Source: an uncultured Lachnospiraceae bacterium (lineage in GTDB: Bacteria; Bacillota; Clostridia; Lachnospirales; Lachnospiraceae). From it: a DNA stretch of 26,099 bases. The notes beneath the pieces are model-generated. The model was not told the DNA's origin. It did no database searches and saw only the letters and a program-made list of their open reading frames with translations. Below, in pieces: positions 1 to 7,425 of this stretch (within the stretch, counting starts at the first letter, position 1; every line of letters starts with the position of its first letter). Where the stretch lies: positions 1-26,099 of the forward strand of contig CAJTQO010000046.1 of the NCBI GenBank assembly GCA_910578405.1. The letters are read 5' to 3'. Made by a program: the position numbers and the translations under genes.

Positions 1-508
1 CCGCTGTCTCCCCTCCAAACACCTGGCTGTAGCCGTCATTGCTGTAGGGAAAAGACACAGTAAGGTACTTTTTCCGGCAGGGTTTCCCGACTTCCATGAA
101 ATCTGCCTCGCCAAAATCCACCTGTGCAGGCCCCGGATCCCATATGAGTTCAAGGTTTGCCTTTTCCACCTGCTGGCTCCTGCATTTTTTCAGATAGCGT
201 TGCACGATGCTGTAACTGCCTGTATACCCCTGTTCTTCCACCAGCCGCTCGTAAACCCTTTTTGCAGTATGGTGCTGCTTGTGCCAGTGTTTCTTGTCGT
301 CCTCGAGCCACTCCCGGATGACAGGCTTGAACGGGTCGAGAATGGATGGTTTTTCCGCCATGACAGGCGGTGTGGGGGAGAAGTCCTCCTGTGACAGGTA
401 TTTCCGTATCGTTTTGGGATCCGTACCGGATTCTTTCGAAATTTCACTAATCCGGTATCCACAATTACTCAAATCTTTGATATGATTGATTTGGGACATA
501 GCGAGCAT
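1..508 (-). CDS. istA: IS21-family transposase IstA, N-terminal part
   Basis: The visible 169 residues are the start of the DDE transposase of IS21 elements, which joins element ends to target DNA together with the ATPase IstB. Residues about 5-38 form a helix-turn-helix (IKDLSNCGYRISEISKESG, then TDPKTIRKYL), as expected for end-specific DNA binding. Residues 129-133 read QVDFG, where D131 is the likely first acidic residue of the DDE catalytic core. The start at 508 is chosen because AAGGAGG sits about 8 bases upstream on the coding strand; an internal ATG at 499 has no such site. The frame is open to the window edge, so the remaining catalytic residues cannot be checked. Confidence 0.93.
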   Translation of the reverse strand, partial: MLAMSQINHIKDLSNCGYRISEISKESGTDPKTIRKYLSQEDFSPTPPVMAEKPSILDPFKPVIREWLEDDKKHWHKQHHTAKRVYERLVEEQGYTGSYSIVQRYLKKCRSQQVEKANLELIWDPGPAQVDFGEADFMEVGKPCRKKYLTVSFPYSNDGYSQVFGGETA

Positions 509-591
509 CTTCCTTTCCTCCTTCGAATAGATTGGTCTCTATCAAAGGATAAATGTAATGTAAGGTGGTTTCAATATGTCCCGCTTTTTAT

Positions 592-646
592 GGGGAAATT
601 CCCTTGCTGAAAAAGGGGAATTCTAACGCTCTTTTTGGGTAATTTC
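592..646. repeat. Three iteron-like repeats inside the IS21 terminus
   Basis: Three related motifs in the same orientation lie at 592-602 (GGGGAAATTCC), 615-623 (GGGGAATTC) and 637-646 (GGGTAATTTC). Their starts are spaced 23 and 22 bases, about two helical turns, so a protein could bind them on one face. In IS21 elements such repeats are transposase sites. That role is inferred here from position between istA and the element tip. Confidence 0.6.
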
Positions 647-661
647 ATTGTACTATAAACA

Positions 662-1032
662 TCCGGCACAGCCACATATTCCGCAAACCCGCCATCCCTT
701 CTGGAGCCGAGATAGCTATAATGCCTGCACATCTCATATGCCTTCTCCCTGCACGGCCTGCATGTGCCGCACGGAATCAGCGGAAACACGCCAACCCTTC
801 GTTTTTCCCATCTTTTGTCCGTCCCCTTGCCTACGGTTTGGACGATTCCCGAAAATTCATGCCCTAAAATCAAAGGATGGGAATAAGCGCCTGTGCGGTA
901 AATCCGGGGAATGTCCGAACCACAGATTCCCGCCGCTTTTACGGCAACCAGCGCCTCCCCCTCCCCTGGTTCCGGTTCCCTTACCGTCTCCATCCTAATA
1001 TCGCCAATGTTATGTAATACCCATGCTTTCAT
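662..1032 (-). pseudogene. Zinc-dependent alcohol dehydrogenase (TarJ-like / polyol-phosphate dehydrogenase), truncated by IS21
   Basis: The first 123 residues are a clear medium-chain zinc dehydrogenase of the sorbitol / galactitol-phosphate dehydrogenase type. C37 (GICGSD) and H58-E59 (GHEF) are catalytic-zinc ligands, and C88, C91, C94 and C102 are the four structural-zinc cysteines. Similarity stops at GGFAEYVAVPD, where the IS21 tip begins; the frame runs 30 more codons into the element and stops at 571. The full family length is about 340-350 residues, so the nucleotide-binding domain is missing. Next to a TarI-like cytidylyltransferase and an Rpe-like epimerase, the natural reading is a pentulose-5-phosphate reductase making ribitol-5-P (TarJ role) or arabinitol-5-P. 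Function in this strain is probably lost unless supplied elsewhere. Confidence 0.85.
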
Positions 1033-1308
1033 CTTTGTCCGCCAACTCCTGTGCTTGTTCCCGCTTTTCTATTTTCTGCTTTTTTGTTTTTCTGCTTCCC
1101 TGCTTTTTTGTTTTTCTACCTTTCTGCTTTTTTATTTTCTGCTTTTCTGCTCTTTTACTTCTCTTCTTTCTGCTCTTTCACTTTTCTTCTTTCTGCTTTT
1201 TTGCTTTCTATATTTTCTATCCGATACTTTACTATCTGGCATTTTCCATTTTATACTTTCTATTTGCGTTTCTCATATGTTTAAAAATCACTTGTATAAA
1301 AATGCGCG
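1033..1308. other. Intergenic region between cytidylyltransferase and dehydrogenase genes
   Basis: This 276-base gap is the longest between genes in the locus. Most of it is the pyrimidine tract described at 1059-1222. The rest is AT-rich. No convincing promoter, hairpin terminator or small gene with a ribosome site was found on either strand. Confidence 0.6.
1059..1222. repeat. Degenerate polypyrimidine / polypurine tract with repeated TCTGCTTTT units
   Basis: The plus strand is almost all C and T across about 160 bases, made of degenerate repeats around the unit TCTGCTTTT, with CTGCT recurring roughly nine times. The minus-strand transcript would therefore carry a long purine run built from AAAAGCAGA units between the tarI-like stop (1309) and the tarJ-like start (1032). 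Units vary in length, which suggests slippage or recombination. The tract encodes only spurious, low-complexity hydrophobic peptides on the plus strand. Confidence 0.75.
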
Positions 1309-2007
1309 TCACAGTTTGCGGGAAATTTGCTCCATAAACCTATCCAAGTCCGCTTTGGTTGTAATCTTAAAATTAGCTTCATCCCCGGGAAACATCGCAA
1401 TGTCCATCCCCGCCAGCACTGCCGGCTCTGTGGAGCCATTGATGTTCCATATTTCCTCTGGCATAAGCCTCCGGTTAGCCTCATAATATTCCCCCAGCCG
1501 GAATGCCTCTGGCGCCTGTCCTGCGTAAATAGCGTCCCTTTTTAATAAGGAAGCAATAGTCCGGCCGTCTTCACTGAAATATACGGTGTCTTTCATTGGC
1601 AGCACAGGCACTGCCCCTTCATGCCCTCTGGCCGCCTCCAGGCATCTGTCCACCAACCGCTTTGACAGCAGCGGCCTGGCCGCGTCATGAATCAGCGCCC
1701 AATCGGAAGGCTCCGCATACTCCCTGATATCCTCCAGGCCATGCAAAATAGACAACTGCCTGTTCCCTCCAGGGTTGGAATAGCCGCGGAATTTATGGTT
1801 CACATCCAAAACGGAAAGCCATGCGGAAAGCTTGTCCCGCCACCCGCTGTCAGCCACAATCTGAATCGCCCCTATCTGGCTGTGACGTGACAAGCATTCT
1901 ATACAATAGCCAATGACTGGCCTGCCTCCCGCTTCTATGTATTGTTTTGGAATATCCGCCCCTAACCTGCTTCCCGTCCCGCCGGAAAGTATCAACGCCA
2001 CAATCAT
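1309..2007 (-). CDS. IspD/TarI-family cytidylyltransferase, putative CDP-pentitol synthase
   Basis: This 232-residue protein has the whole IspD/TarI nucleotidyltransferase fold. The CTP-binding loop is LSGGTGSRLG at 7-16, followed by PKQY at 20-23, GNRQLSI at 81-87, HDAARP at 107-112 and GDEANFKITTKAD at 208-220. The GGTGSRLG form of the loop resembles TarI/Bcs1 ribitol-5-phosphate cytidylyltransferases more than classic IspD. The neighbours, a polyol-phosphate dehydrogenase downstream and a pentulose-phosphate epimerase upstream, support CTP plus pentitol-5-P giving CDP-pentitol for transfer to a glycan. The start has AAGGAG 6 bases upstream. IspD of the MEP isoprenoid pathway remains the alternative, but the glycan context argues against it. 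Confidence 0.85.
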   Translation of the reverse strand: MIVALILSGGTGSRLGADIPKQYIEAGGRPVIGYCIECLSRHSQIGAIQIVADSGWRDKLSAWLSVLDVNHKFRGYSNPGGNRQLSILHGLEDIREYAEPSDWALIHDAARPLLSKRLVDRCLEAARGHEGAVPVLPMKDTVYFSEDGRTIASLLKRDAIYAGQAPEAFRLGEYYEANRRLMPEEIWNINGSTEPAVLAGMDIAMFPGDEANFKITTKADLDRFMEQISRKL

Positions 2008-2054
2008 GCCAGCTCCTTCCCATAATGTAAGTCATCGCTTCACGGTTCCTTTCT

Positions 2055-2717
2055 TCAAAACCGCAGTTCCCTGATATCCTGCAAAGTGTCCTTGTAAGCC
2101 TGTCCCTTCCCAAATAAAAGCGTAGTGCCAAGGACAAAGCCTTTTACTCCCCTTGGCGCATACTCCAATATCTTATCCGCCCCACAAGCGCCGTCCCAAA
2201 AAATTTCAAAATCCATTTCCTCTTTGAGCGCCAGCAGTTTCGTGATTTTCTTCCCTACGTATGGCAGATACATCTGTCCGGCGTTGCCTGGGTTCACGGA
2301 CATAACCAGGACTTTTTTCACAATGCGCAGCATTTCCATTACGGTTTCCACCGAGGTGCCCGGATTAATGGCAATGCCTGGCGTCATCCCTGCGTTAATG
2401 ATGCTCTGCAGGGTGGTGGAAGGGTGGTATTCCGCCTCCGGGTGGATGTACACTGTGTCGCCTGGCCTTAAATGGTTTAAGAACAATTGAATCCGGTTGT
2501 TGGGATGCTCTATCATCAGGTGTACATCCACCGGCCTGGCGGAAGTCTGGGCGATATATTTCATATCGTTTAAAGACATGGCAAAATTAGGCACATACCT
2601 ACCGTCCATAATGTCTATATGGAAGGAATCAATGCCGCCTTCCTCCAGGTCTTTCACTTCTTTTTCCAAATTACCGTAATTAGCGCACATCATAGAGGCC
2701 ATTAATTCAAACTGCAT
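2055..2717 (-). CDS. Ribulose-phosphate 3-epimerase family protein
   Basis: This 220-residue TIM-barrel protein matches Rpe in length and order of motifs: H33 and D35 in FHIDIMDG, H66 in VHLM, and D175 in FWDGACG are the expected metal and catalytic positions. It would interconvert ribulose-5-P and xylulose-5-P. Two usually conserved loops differ: NPGNAGQ replaces NPGFGGQ at 142-148, and WDGACG replaces the usual DGG, so it looks like a specialised copy and not the housekeeping enzyme. It sits 47 bases upstream of the TarI-like gene and likely feeds the same CDP-pentitol route. AAGGA lies about 8 bases before the ATG. A related 3-epimerase acting on another ketose phosphate is possible. Confidence 0.87.
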   Translation of the reverse strand: MQFELMASMMCANYGNLEKEVKDLEEGGIDSFHIDIMDGRYVPNFAMSLNDMKYIAQTSARPVDVHLMIEHPNNRIQLFLNHLRPGDTVYIHPEAEYHPSTTLQSIINAGMTPGIAINPGTSVETVMEMLRIVKKVLVMSVNPGNAGQMYLPYVGKKITKLLALKEEMDFEIFWDGACGADKILEYAPRGVKGFVLGTTLLFGKGQAYKDTLQDIRELRF

Positions 2718-2847
2718 ATGCTTTCCTTCCCTCCAATCTTTTTGTCAACCGAAGCTTTCTGAGGCAATGCAAGCCATAAAGCTCACTCCAGGCTGCCGAA
2801 AGGCGCTAACGCTCCGAAAAACTTCCCTTAAAGGCGCGCATCCTGCA

Positions 2848-3933
2848 TTATACAAGGAAACGGCACCCCGCGTGCGCAATCCGGAACCCAAACTTATTGT
2901 ACCGGAAAAACAAAGTCAGCAACGTCTCCCCCATATAGCCAATATATCGGTCAGACCGCTCGTCCCCCTTAGGCTCGCTTAACCGCTCCACCCGTTCCAA
3001 AACAGGGAACAGCCAACTGCAGTATGCATCCAGCGCCTGTCCCCTGGCCAGAATCATATTATAATTATACAGGCGCTTCTCCCGCAGAATCTGTCCAAAC
3101 GCCTCTGCATATTCCGGCTCCAGCTCCCGCAGCGCTTCCAAAAGCGCATCCCAGTCTTTCTTATGCAAGTATCTTGCATGGTGCGCTTCTATGTTTGGCT
3201 CATACAGCATTGGATATGGCAGCACCACATCCACCTCATTGTCCGCCAGGCGAAACAGATCATCCTCTTCCAAAAGGAATATCCTACGGTAATGGTTCAG
3301 CCCGTAATAAAGGCTCCCGTTCTCCTGCGCTTCCTCCCGCGTCCGGTTCTTCCATATCCAGTAAAGCCCCGTCAGTTCCGAATAATTGCCGTTTTTCCCG
3401 GAAATATGCTCCCCTGCGCAGTCCAGCAAATCCGCCACCCGTTCCCTGCACAGCGCCGCGCCCGCCTGGATGGGAATCATCCATTCCGGAATGACGCAAT
3501 CGCCGGTCAACGGCCTGTCCTTATGGCATTTCACCATGTAAACCTGCAGCCTTGCCTTGTGATATCCGACAGGCAAAGCGGACAGCGGAAGGAACTCTTT
3601 CCTGGATGCATAATAATATCCCATAAGTTCCCCCAGGCGTTTTGAATCCAGCCTTACATGGCAAAGGAATCCCGCTTTGGCAAGCCCTTCCTCTATCTGC
3701 GCCATAACCCCTTGCGGCGTGGCGATTAATATCTCTATGTTTTCTTTTTCCGCGTCGGGCACCATGCCGGAAAACGCCCCAAGCTCCCATACGGGCAACC
3801 CTGCCAGGCAGTCCGGGTTTCCTTCCCGGCTTGTCACCAAAAAACACCGAATCCTCCGCGCCGGAAACAACGTATGCATTGCGGCATACGCGCTCAACGC
3901 AATGCCCTGCGCGCCATAGATTGCCATATCCAT
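2848..3933 (-). CDS. Rossmann-DUF4422 putative glycosyltransferase (copy 2)
   Basis: The 361-residue protein has two parts. Residues 1 to about 95 form a small Rossmann-like module starting AIYGAQGIALSAYAAM. From about 130 onward it is a DUF4422 domain, a family found in polysaccharide clusters and treated as glycosyltransferase-like. Typical marks are IPIQAGAAL, HISGKNGNYSEL, YWIWKN, GLNHYRR and RYIGYMGE. It is a paralog of the gene just upstream (4008-5123), with the same domain order. Here the usual LCHYRR reads LNHYRR. No signal peptide or membrane segment is seen, so it should act in the cytoplasm. The donor and acceptor cannot be told from sequence. Confidence 0.85.
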   Translation of the reverse strand: MDMAIYGAQGIALSAYAAMHTLFPARRIRCFLVTSREGNPDCLAGLPVWELGAFSGMVPDAEKENIEILIATPQGVMAQIEEGLAKAGFLCHVRLDSKRLGELMGYYYASRKEFLPLSALPVGYHKARLQVYMVKCHKDRPLTGDCVIPEWMIPIQAGAALCRERVADLLDCAGEHISGKNGNYSELTGLYWIWKNRTREEAQENGSLYYGLNHYRRIFLLEEDDLFRLADNEVDVVLPYPMLYEPNIEAHHARYLHKKDWDALLEALRELEPEYAEAFGQILREKRLYNYNMILARGQALDAYCSWLFPVLERVERLSEPKGDERSDRYIGYMGETLLTLFFRYNKFGFRIAHAGCRFLV

Positions 3934-4007
3934 CTGCTTTCTTTCCCTTCCATAATAAACGCCCCATCCAAACCAAAATCAGACAAAGCGCCAACCAAAA
4001 CCGCTCC

Positions 4008-5123
4008 TTATTCCTGCTTTCCTATAAAATGCTTCCGCGCAATGGCCATCTTATATTCCCCGCTGTGATGGACAAAAAATATGGTCATCAGACGCTCCCC
4101 CAGAAAACCGATGTATCGGTTCTGGTAACGGTCGCCCTTATCGCCAATCTTTTGCTCACAATAGAATAAAACGGGAAAAAGCCATGCGCAAAACCTGTCC
4201 AGGATATCCTTTCTGGCAATGAACATATTATAGGCATAGTAATATACTCCATTCTGGATTTCCTCCGCCGTCTCCATATATTCTGGCCAAAGCAACCGGA
4301 CGGCCTCCATCATAACGTCCCAGTCCCCCGGTTCGTGGTCGGCGCAATACTGTGCCTTTACGTTGGGGAAATTTAAGACCGGAACAGTCAACACCACATC
4401 TATACCGGAGCCCGCCAGCTTGTTTGCCATCCCATCCTCCAACGCAAACCGCCTGCGGTAATGGCAAAGCCCCGCGTATTTTGACCTGTCATTTTTCCAT
4501 ATCCAATACAATGCCGTCAGTTCACAGTATTTCCCGTTCCGCTCCGAAATGTGGCTCCCCTGGTTGTCTCTGACTGGAGCGATGACCTGTTCGGTCAATG
4601 CTGCGCCTGCCTGGATGGGGATTTCAAACTCCCTGTCCGCCATTCCCTGCGCCGCCTGTTTGTCCGCCGCGCTATGAACCACGTAAACGCGCACCTCATT
4701 CCCCAATTCCTCCTCCAAATCCGCGCAGGGCGGGCCAGCCGCCGCCTGCCTGTGCCGGAACCAGTTTCCCCGTATGTCGCTCCAGACGTCGCTGTCAAAG
4801 GAAACGGGGGCAAGGTCGGAAAACCCTTCCTCCCTTAGCCTTTCCATCGCTCTAGCCATATGTCTCTCATGCAGCGCCACCAGAATCAGCGCGTCCCGGT
4901 GCCGCTGCGCATTTGCGAGTTCAAGCACGGGCGCACCGTCAACGGTTTGCGCGTTCCCCTCCAGGCTTTCCACCAGAAAGCTTTTTACCCGCATGCCGTA
5001 AGGGGCCCCCTCCAGGCACCGTTTCACCGCCCTTCCCATCACCCCCGCGCCATAAATAATGATTCCGTCCGTCTCCCGCAGCCTGTCTATGAGCTTATTT
5101 TCATACCATAACTTGCCATCCAT
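4008..5123 (-). CDS. Rossmann-DUF4422 putative glycosyltransferase (copy 1)
   Basis: This 371-residue protein has an N-terminal Rossmann-like module (IIIYGAGVMGRAVKRCLEG, residues about 21-39) and a DUF4422 domain from about 145 on, marked by IPIQAGAAL, HISERNGKYCEL, YWIWKN, LCHYRRRF and RYIGFLGERL. Several blocks match the downstream copy residue for residue, so the pair arose by duplication and then diverged. In the N-terminal module the GAG loop is intact here and reads GAQG in the other copy. The ATG at 5123 follows AAAGAGG at short spacing. The gene lies 124 bases after the GT2-DUF6270 gene. It is expected to be a cytoplasmic sugar transferase; specificity is unknown. Confidence 0.87.
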   Translation of the reverse strand: MDGKLWYENKLIDRLRETDGIIIYGAGVMGRAVKRCLEGAPYGMRVKSFLVESLEGNAQTVDGAPVLELANAQRHRDALILVALHERHMARAMERLREEGFSDLAPVSFDSDVWSDIRGNWFRHRQAAAGPPCADLEEELGNEVRVYVVHSAADKQAAQGMADREFEIPIQAGAALTEQVIAPVRDNQGSHISERNGKYCELTALYWIWKNDRSKYAGLCHYRRRFALEDGMANKLAGSGIDVVLTVPVLNFPNVKAQYCADHEPGDWDVMMEAVRLLWPEYMETAEEIQNGVYYYAYNMFIARKDILDRFCAWLFPVLFYCEQKIGDKGDRYQNRYIGFLGERLMTIFFVHHSGEYKMAIARKHFIGKQE

Positions 5124-5247
5124 CCTCTTTCATCCTTTTCCGCTCTGCCGCCATCCGCCTGAACCTGGCAAAGCCAATTCCGACAACGCCGTCAGCGCCC
5201 CTGTGGCGCATATTCCGCCTTCCTCCCATAAAATATGTCCGGTTCAG

Positions 5248-6840
5248 TCAACGCTGCGCGCCCTCTAACGCCCGCCTTATCCTGCCAGGCATTTTGCAAT
5301 ATAAATAGTCATTTAAATGCCAGGGATAACAGCCATGCGCAAAATCCCGGTCCGTGTAAACCAGTTCCGCCGGAAGGGAAACAAGCGTTACGTTTTCCAC
5401 CCTGTCGGCGACACGCCGCTCCATCCGTTCCAGCCTTTCGTTAAACCGCCTGCTTTTCGCCGCATTGGGATACTGGCGTTCCTTCCCTTGCGCCCCGAAA
5501 TGCTCCGCCAGCCGCGTCTGCACCAACACCACCCTCTTTACGCCAGCCTTCTTCACGGCTTCCGCCAGCTTCTCCACGCTCGCTTCCCACAAAGCGCTCC
5601 ATCTGCCGTCCCCCTGCCTGATTGCCTCTCTTAACGGCGGACCGTTATATAGGGCTTCCTCAAAAGCGTCGCTTTTTGTCAGGTATGTCCCATCGTCCAA
5701 AACGGCGATGTCAAACCGCTCTTCCAGCAAATCCAGAAACACATAGTCCGCATGGAATAAAGCCCGGTAAAATTCCCCCTGGATTTCCCCGCGCAGCGCC
5801 TCTTCCCGGAATGGGTTCCCATGGCTCAAGGCGACGCTCCCCTCTTTCCGGCAGGACATCGCCGCAATGAGGCTGGAGAACCCGTAATGCTTTGGAGGCA
5901 TATATTCCAGTTCGCTTACCATCGCCCGCAGGTTGTAGCTCCCAAACGAGCAGCATTTCAGGCTTCCTACGTCATGGGCTGGATCCGGCAGAAACAATTC
6001 ATAAAAATATTGCCGCAGGCTTTCGGCGCGCTGCGTCTCTCCATGGACGAAGCGGTAGCCGATTACGTTCGCCGCCGCTATTTTCTTCGTTATGTAAGAC
6101 CCTTTCAGTTCCGGCGCATACGCGTCTATGTTCTCCTTGGTTATCCGCAGCGCATTCCTTGCATATTGGTACAGTTTATCGCTGTAAATCAGGCTTCCCC
6201 GCCGCTGCCTGTAGTTATAGAGCGTCTTTTTAACATGCAGAATCTTGGCGGCCTCATACAGATACAGGAAGGAAACCGGCGAATCCTCCGTAGCCCCTGC
6301 CGGCTGTTTCGCCCTGCAGCGCAGCAGCAAATCCTTTTTATAAGCCTTCAGCCACATAAAAAAGCGGCCGTAAAACAGATAGTCCAAGGATTCCCTGGGG
6401 CAAACGGCGCCTTCTTCCGCTATCGGCGTTTTATACTCCCTTTCCCGCACAATGCACCCACTGTCGTCGCACCACACTTTGCGGTAATCGCAAATGGCGA
6501 TTTCCGCCTCCCCGTTTAAAACCGGCGTGGCCAAGCGCTCCACATACCGCCTTTCCACCCAGTCATCCCCATCTATAAACAGAACGCACTCTCCCTGCGC
6601 TTCCCGAATCCCCATCTGCCTGGTTGGGCCAAGCCCTTCGTTTTCCTTCCTTATGTAACGGATGCGGCCGTCCTTTCCGGCCCACTCTTTGCAGACGGCG
6701 CCGGAAACGTCCGTGGAGCCGTCGTCAATCAACAGGATTTCCATGTCCGTAAATGTCTGGCTGACCACGCTTTCCAGACATTGGTCCAAATATTCCCCCA
6801 CATTGTACACGGGGACAATAACGCTGACTTTTTTCTTCAT
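5248..6840 (-). CDS. GT2 glycosyltransferase fused to a DUF6270-like domain
   Basis: The first 100 or so residues of this 530-residue protein are a GT-A family 2 transferase: VSVIVPVYNVGEYLDQCL at 5-22, LLIDDGSTD at 36-44 and FIDGDDW at 88-94, with D90/D92 as the DXD-like metal and sugar-nucleotide site. From about residue 300 the sequence changes to a block beginning CSFGSYNLR and containing FLDLLEERFDIAVLDDGTYL, which resembles DUF6270, a family seen in polysaccharide clusters with an SGNH-hydrolase-like look. The fusion could couple sugar transfer to acyl removal or addition, but that is inference. No membrane segment is present. The gene follows the membrane-anchored Rossmann gene by 12 bases. 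DUF6270 assignment is by motif memory and moderately sure. Confidence 0.82.
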   Translation of the reverse strand: MKKKVSVIVPVYNVGEYLDQCLESVVSQTFTDMEILLIDDGSTDVSGAVCKEWAGKDGRIRYIRKENEGLGPTRQMGIREAQGECVLFIDGDDWVERRYVERLATPVLNGEAEIAICDYRKVWCDDSGCIVREREYKTPIAEEGAVCPRESLDYLFYGRFFMWLKAYKKDLLLRCRAKQPAGATEDSPVSFLYLYEAAKILHVKKTLYNYRQRRGSLIYSDKLYQYARNALRITKENIDAYAPELKGSYITKKIAAANVIGYRFVHGETQRAESLRQYFYELFLPDPAHDVGSLKCCSFGSYNLRAMVSELEYMPPKHYGFSSLIAAMSCRKEGSVALSHGNPFREEALRGEIQGEFYRALFHADYVFLDLLEERFDIAVLDDGTYLTKSDAFEEALYNGPPLREAIRQGDGRWSALWEASVEKLAEAVKKAGVKRVVLVQTRLAEHFGAQGKERQYPNAAKSRRFNERLERMERRVADRVENVTLVSLPAELVYTDRDFAHGCYPWHLNDYLYCKMPGRIRRALEGAQR

Positions 6841-6852
6841 TGCTTTTCATCC

Positions 6853-7425
6853 CTATCGCCTGCGGACGTTGGAAGGCTTCGCGCCAGGGCATTTCCCGTC
6901 CCCCTTATGAAAAGCGTCCCGCTCCGCCTCAAACAAAACCCGCTCCAAATCCAACACAGGGCATCCAAATTTCCCTTTCAGGATTCCCTCCAGTTCCTTA
7001 AACGCATGGGGCAGCGTCACAATCACCGCGTCCACGCTCCCTAACTCCCCTTCCAAGCCCGCAATCCGCCTGACGCCGCAAAAACTATCCGCTTCCTTCT
7101 CCCCGGCGTCCCTATCTAACCCATACGCCACGCAAACCCCTGTGCCGCAAAGCTCCCTGCAAAGCAGCCGGCCCAATTCCCCCAGCCCATATACGGCCAC
7201 CGTCCGGAGTCCCCTTTGCAGCAGGCAGTCCGCAATGGATATGCCCTCATGCCTTAAATACATCCACTGGCTTAACGTATTGAAATATCCTTTGCAGCGT
7301 TTTATCTCCGCGTCCTTCTTTTGGGCTGCCCGGCTAAAGCCCCTATAATCAAAAGCCGCCCCGGCGGCAAAGCCAAAGGCGACGCAAAGCGCGCCTGCCG
7401 CCGCCTGTTTTAACCCTTTACGCAT
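6853..7425 (-). CDS. Membrane-anchored Rossmann-module protein, function unknown
   Basis: The start at 7425 is preferred over one at 7479 because GGGAGG sits 6 bases before it; this gives 190 residues and an 8-base overlap with the GT-D gene upstream. Residues about 8-27 (AAAGALCVAFGFAAGAAF) form one hydrophobic helix with basic residues on both sides, a likely membrane anchor. Next comes a charged segment (AQKKDAEIKR) and the motif YFNTLSQWMYLRHEG, followed by a Rossmann-like domain with VAVYGLGELGRLLCREL. This last layout is common in sugar-cluster proteins, usually without an anchor. No catalytic residues of any transferase are seen. It could tether or regulate the cytoplasmic enzymes around it; a NAD(P)-binding role is only inferred from the fold. 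Confidence 0.75.
   Translation of the reverse strand: MRKGLKQAAAGALCVAFGFAAGAAFDYRGFSRAAQKKDAEIKRCKGYFNTLSQWMYLRHEGISIADCLLQRGLRTVAVYGLGELGRLLCRELCGTGVCVAYGLDRDAGEKEADSFCGVRRIAGLEGELGSVDAVIVTLPHAFKELEGILKGKFGCPVLDLERVLFEAERDAFHKGDGKCPGAKPSNVRRR

Larger units (their letters stand above)
1..661 (-). mobile_element. IS21-family insertion sequence, upstream end (partial)
   Basis: This is the istA-proximal part of an IS21-family element; the rest, including any istB, lies beyond the left edge. The outer end is placed at 661 because the minus-strand sequence from there begins TGTTTATAG and because the dehydrogenase gene it enters loses family similarity exactly at that point. IS21 elements commonly end in TG...CA and carry several repeated transposase-binding sites inside the terminus, and three such repeats are visible at 592-646. 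The target duplication cannot be checked because the other end is not in the window. The boundary is inferred and could be off by a few bases. Confidence 0.8.

Noticed and set aside
1245..1256. TATAAAAT-like -10 element on the minus strand before the dehydrogenase gene
   Set aside because: No matching -35 at the right distance, and AT-rich sequence makes such hits common.
1051..1284. A plus-strand frame encoding a highly hydrophobic peptide rich in F, L and S
   Set aside because: It is a translation of the low-complexity pyrimidine tract, with all frames open and similar; no ribosome site or real membrane-protein pattern.
5195..5209. GCGCC/GGCGC inverted repeat in the gap before the DUF4422 pair
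   Set aside because: The stem is only 5 bp with no T-run after it on the minus strand, so it does not support a terminator call.
5821..6519. A 232-codon plus-strand open frame
   Set aside because: It lies antisense to the GT2-DUF6270 gene, whose motifs are clear; the plus-strand translation shows no domain.
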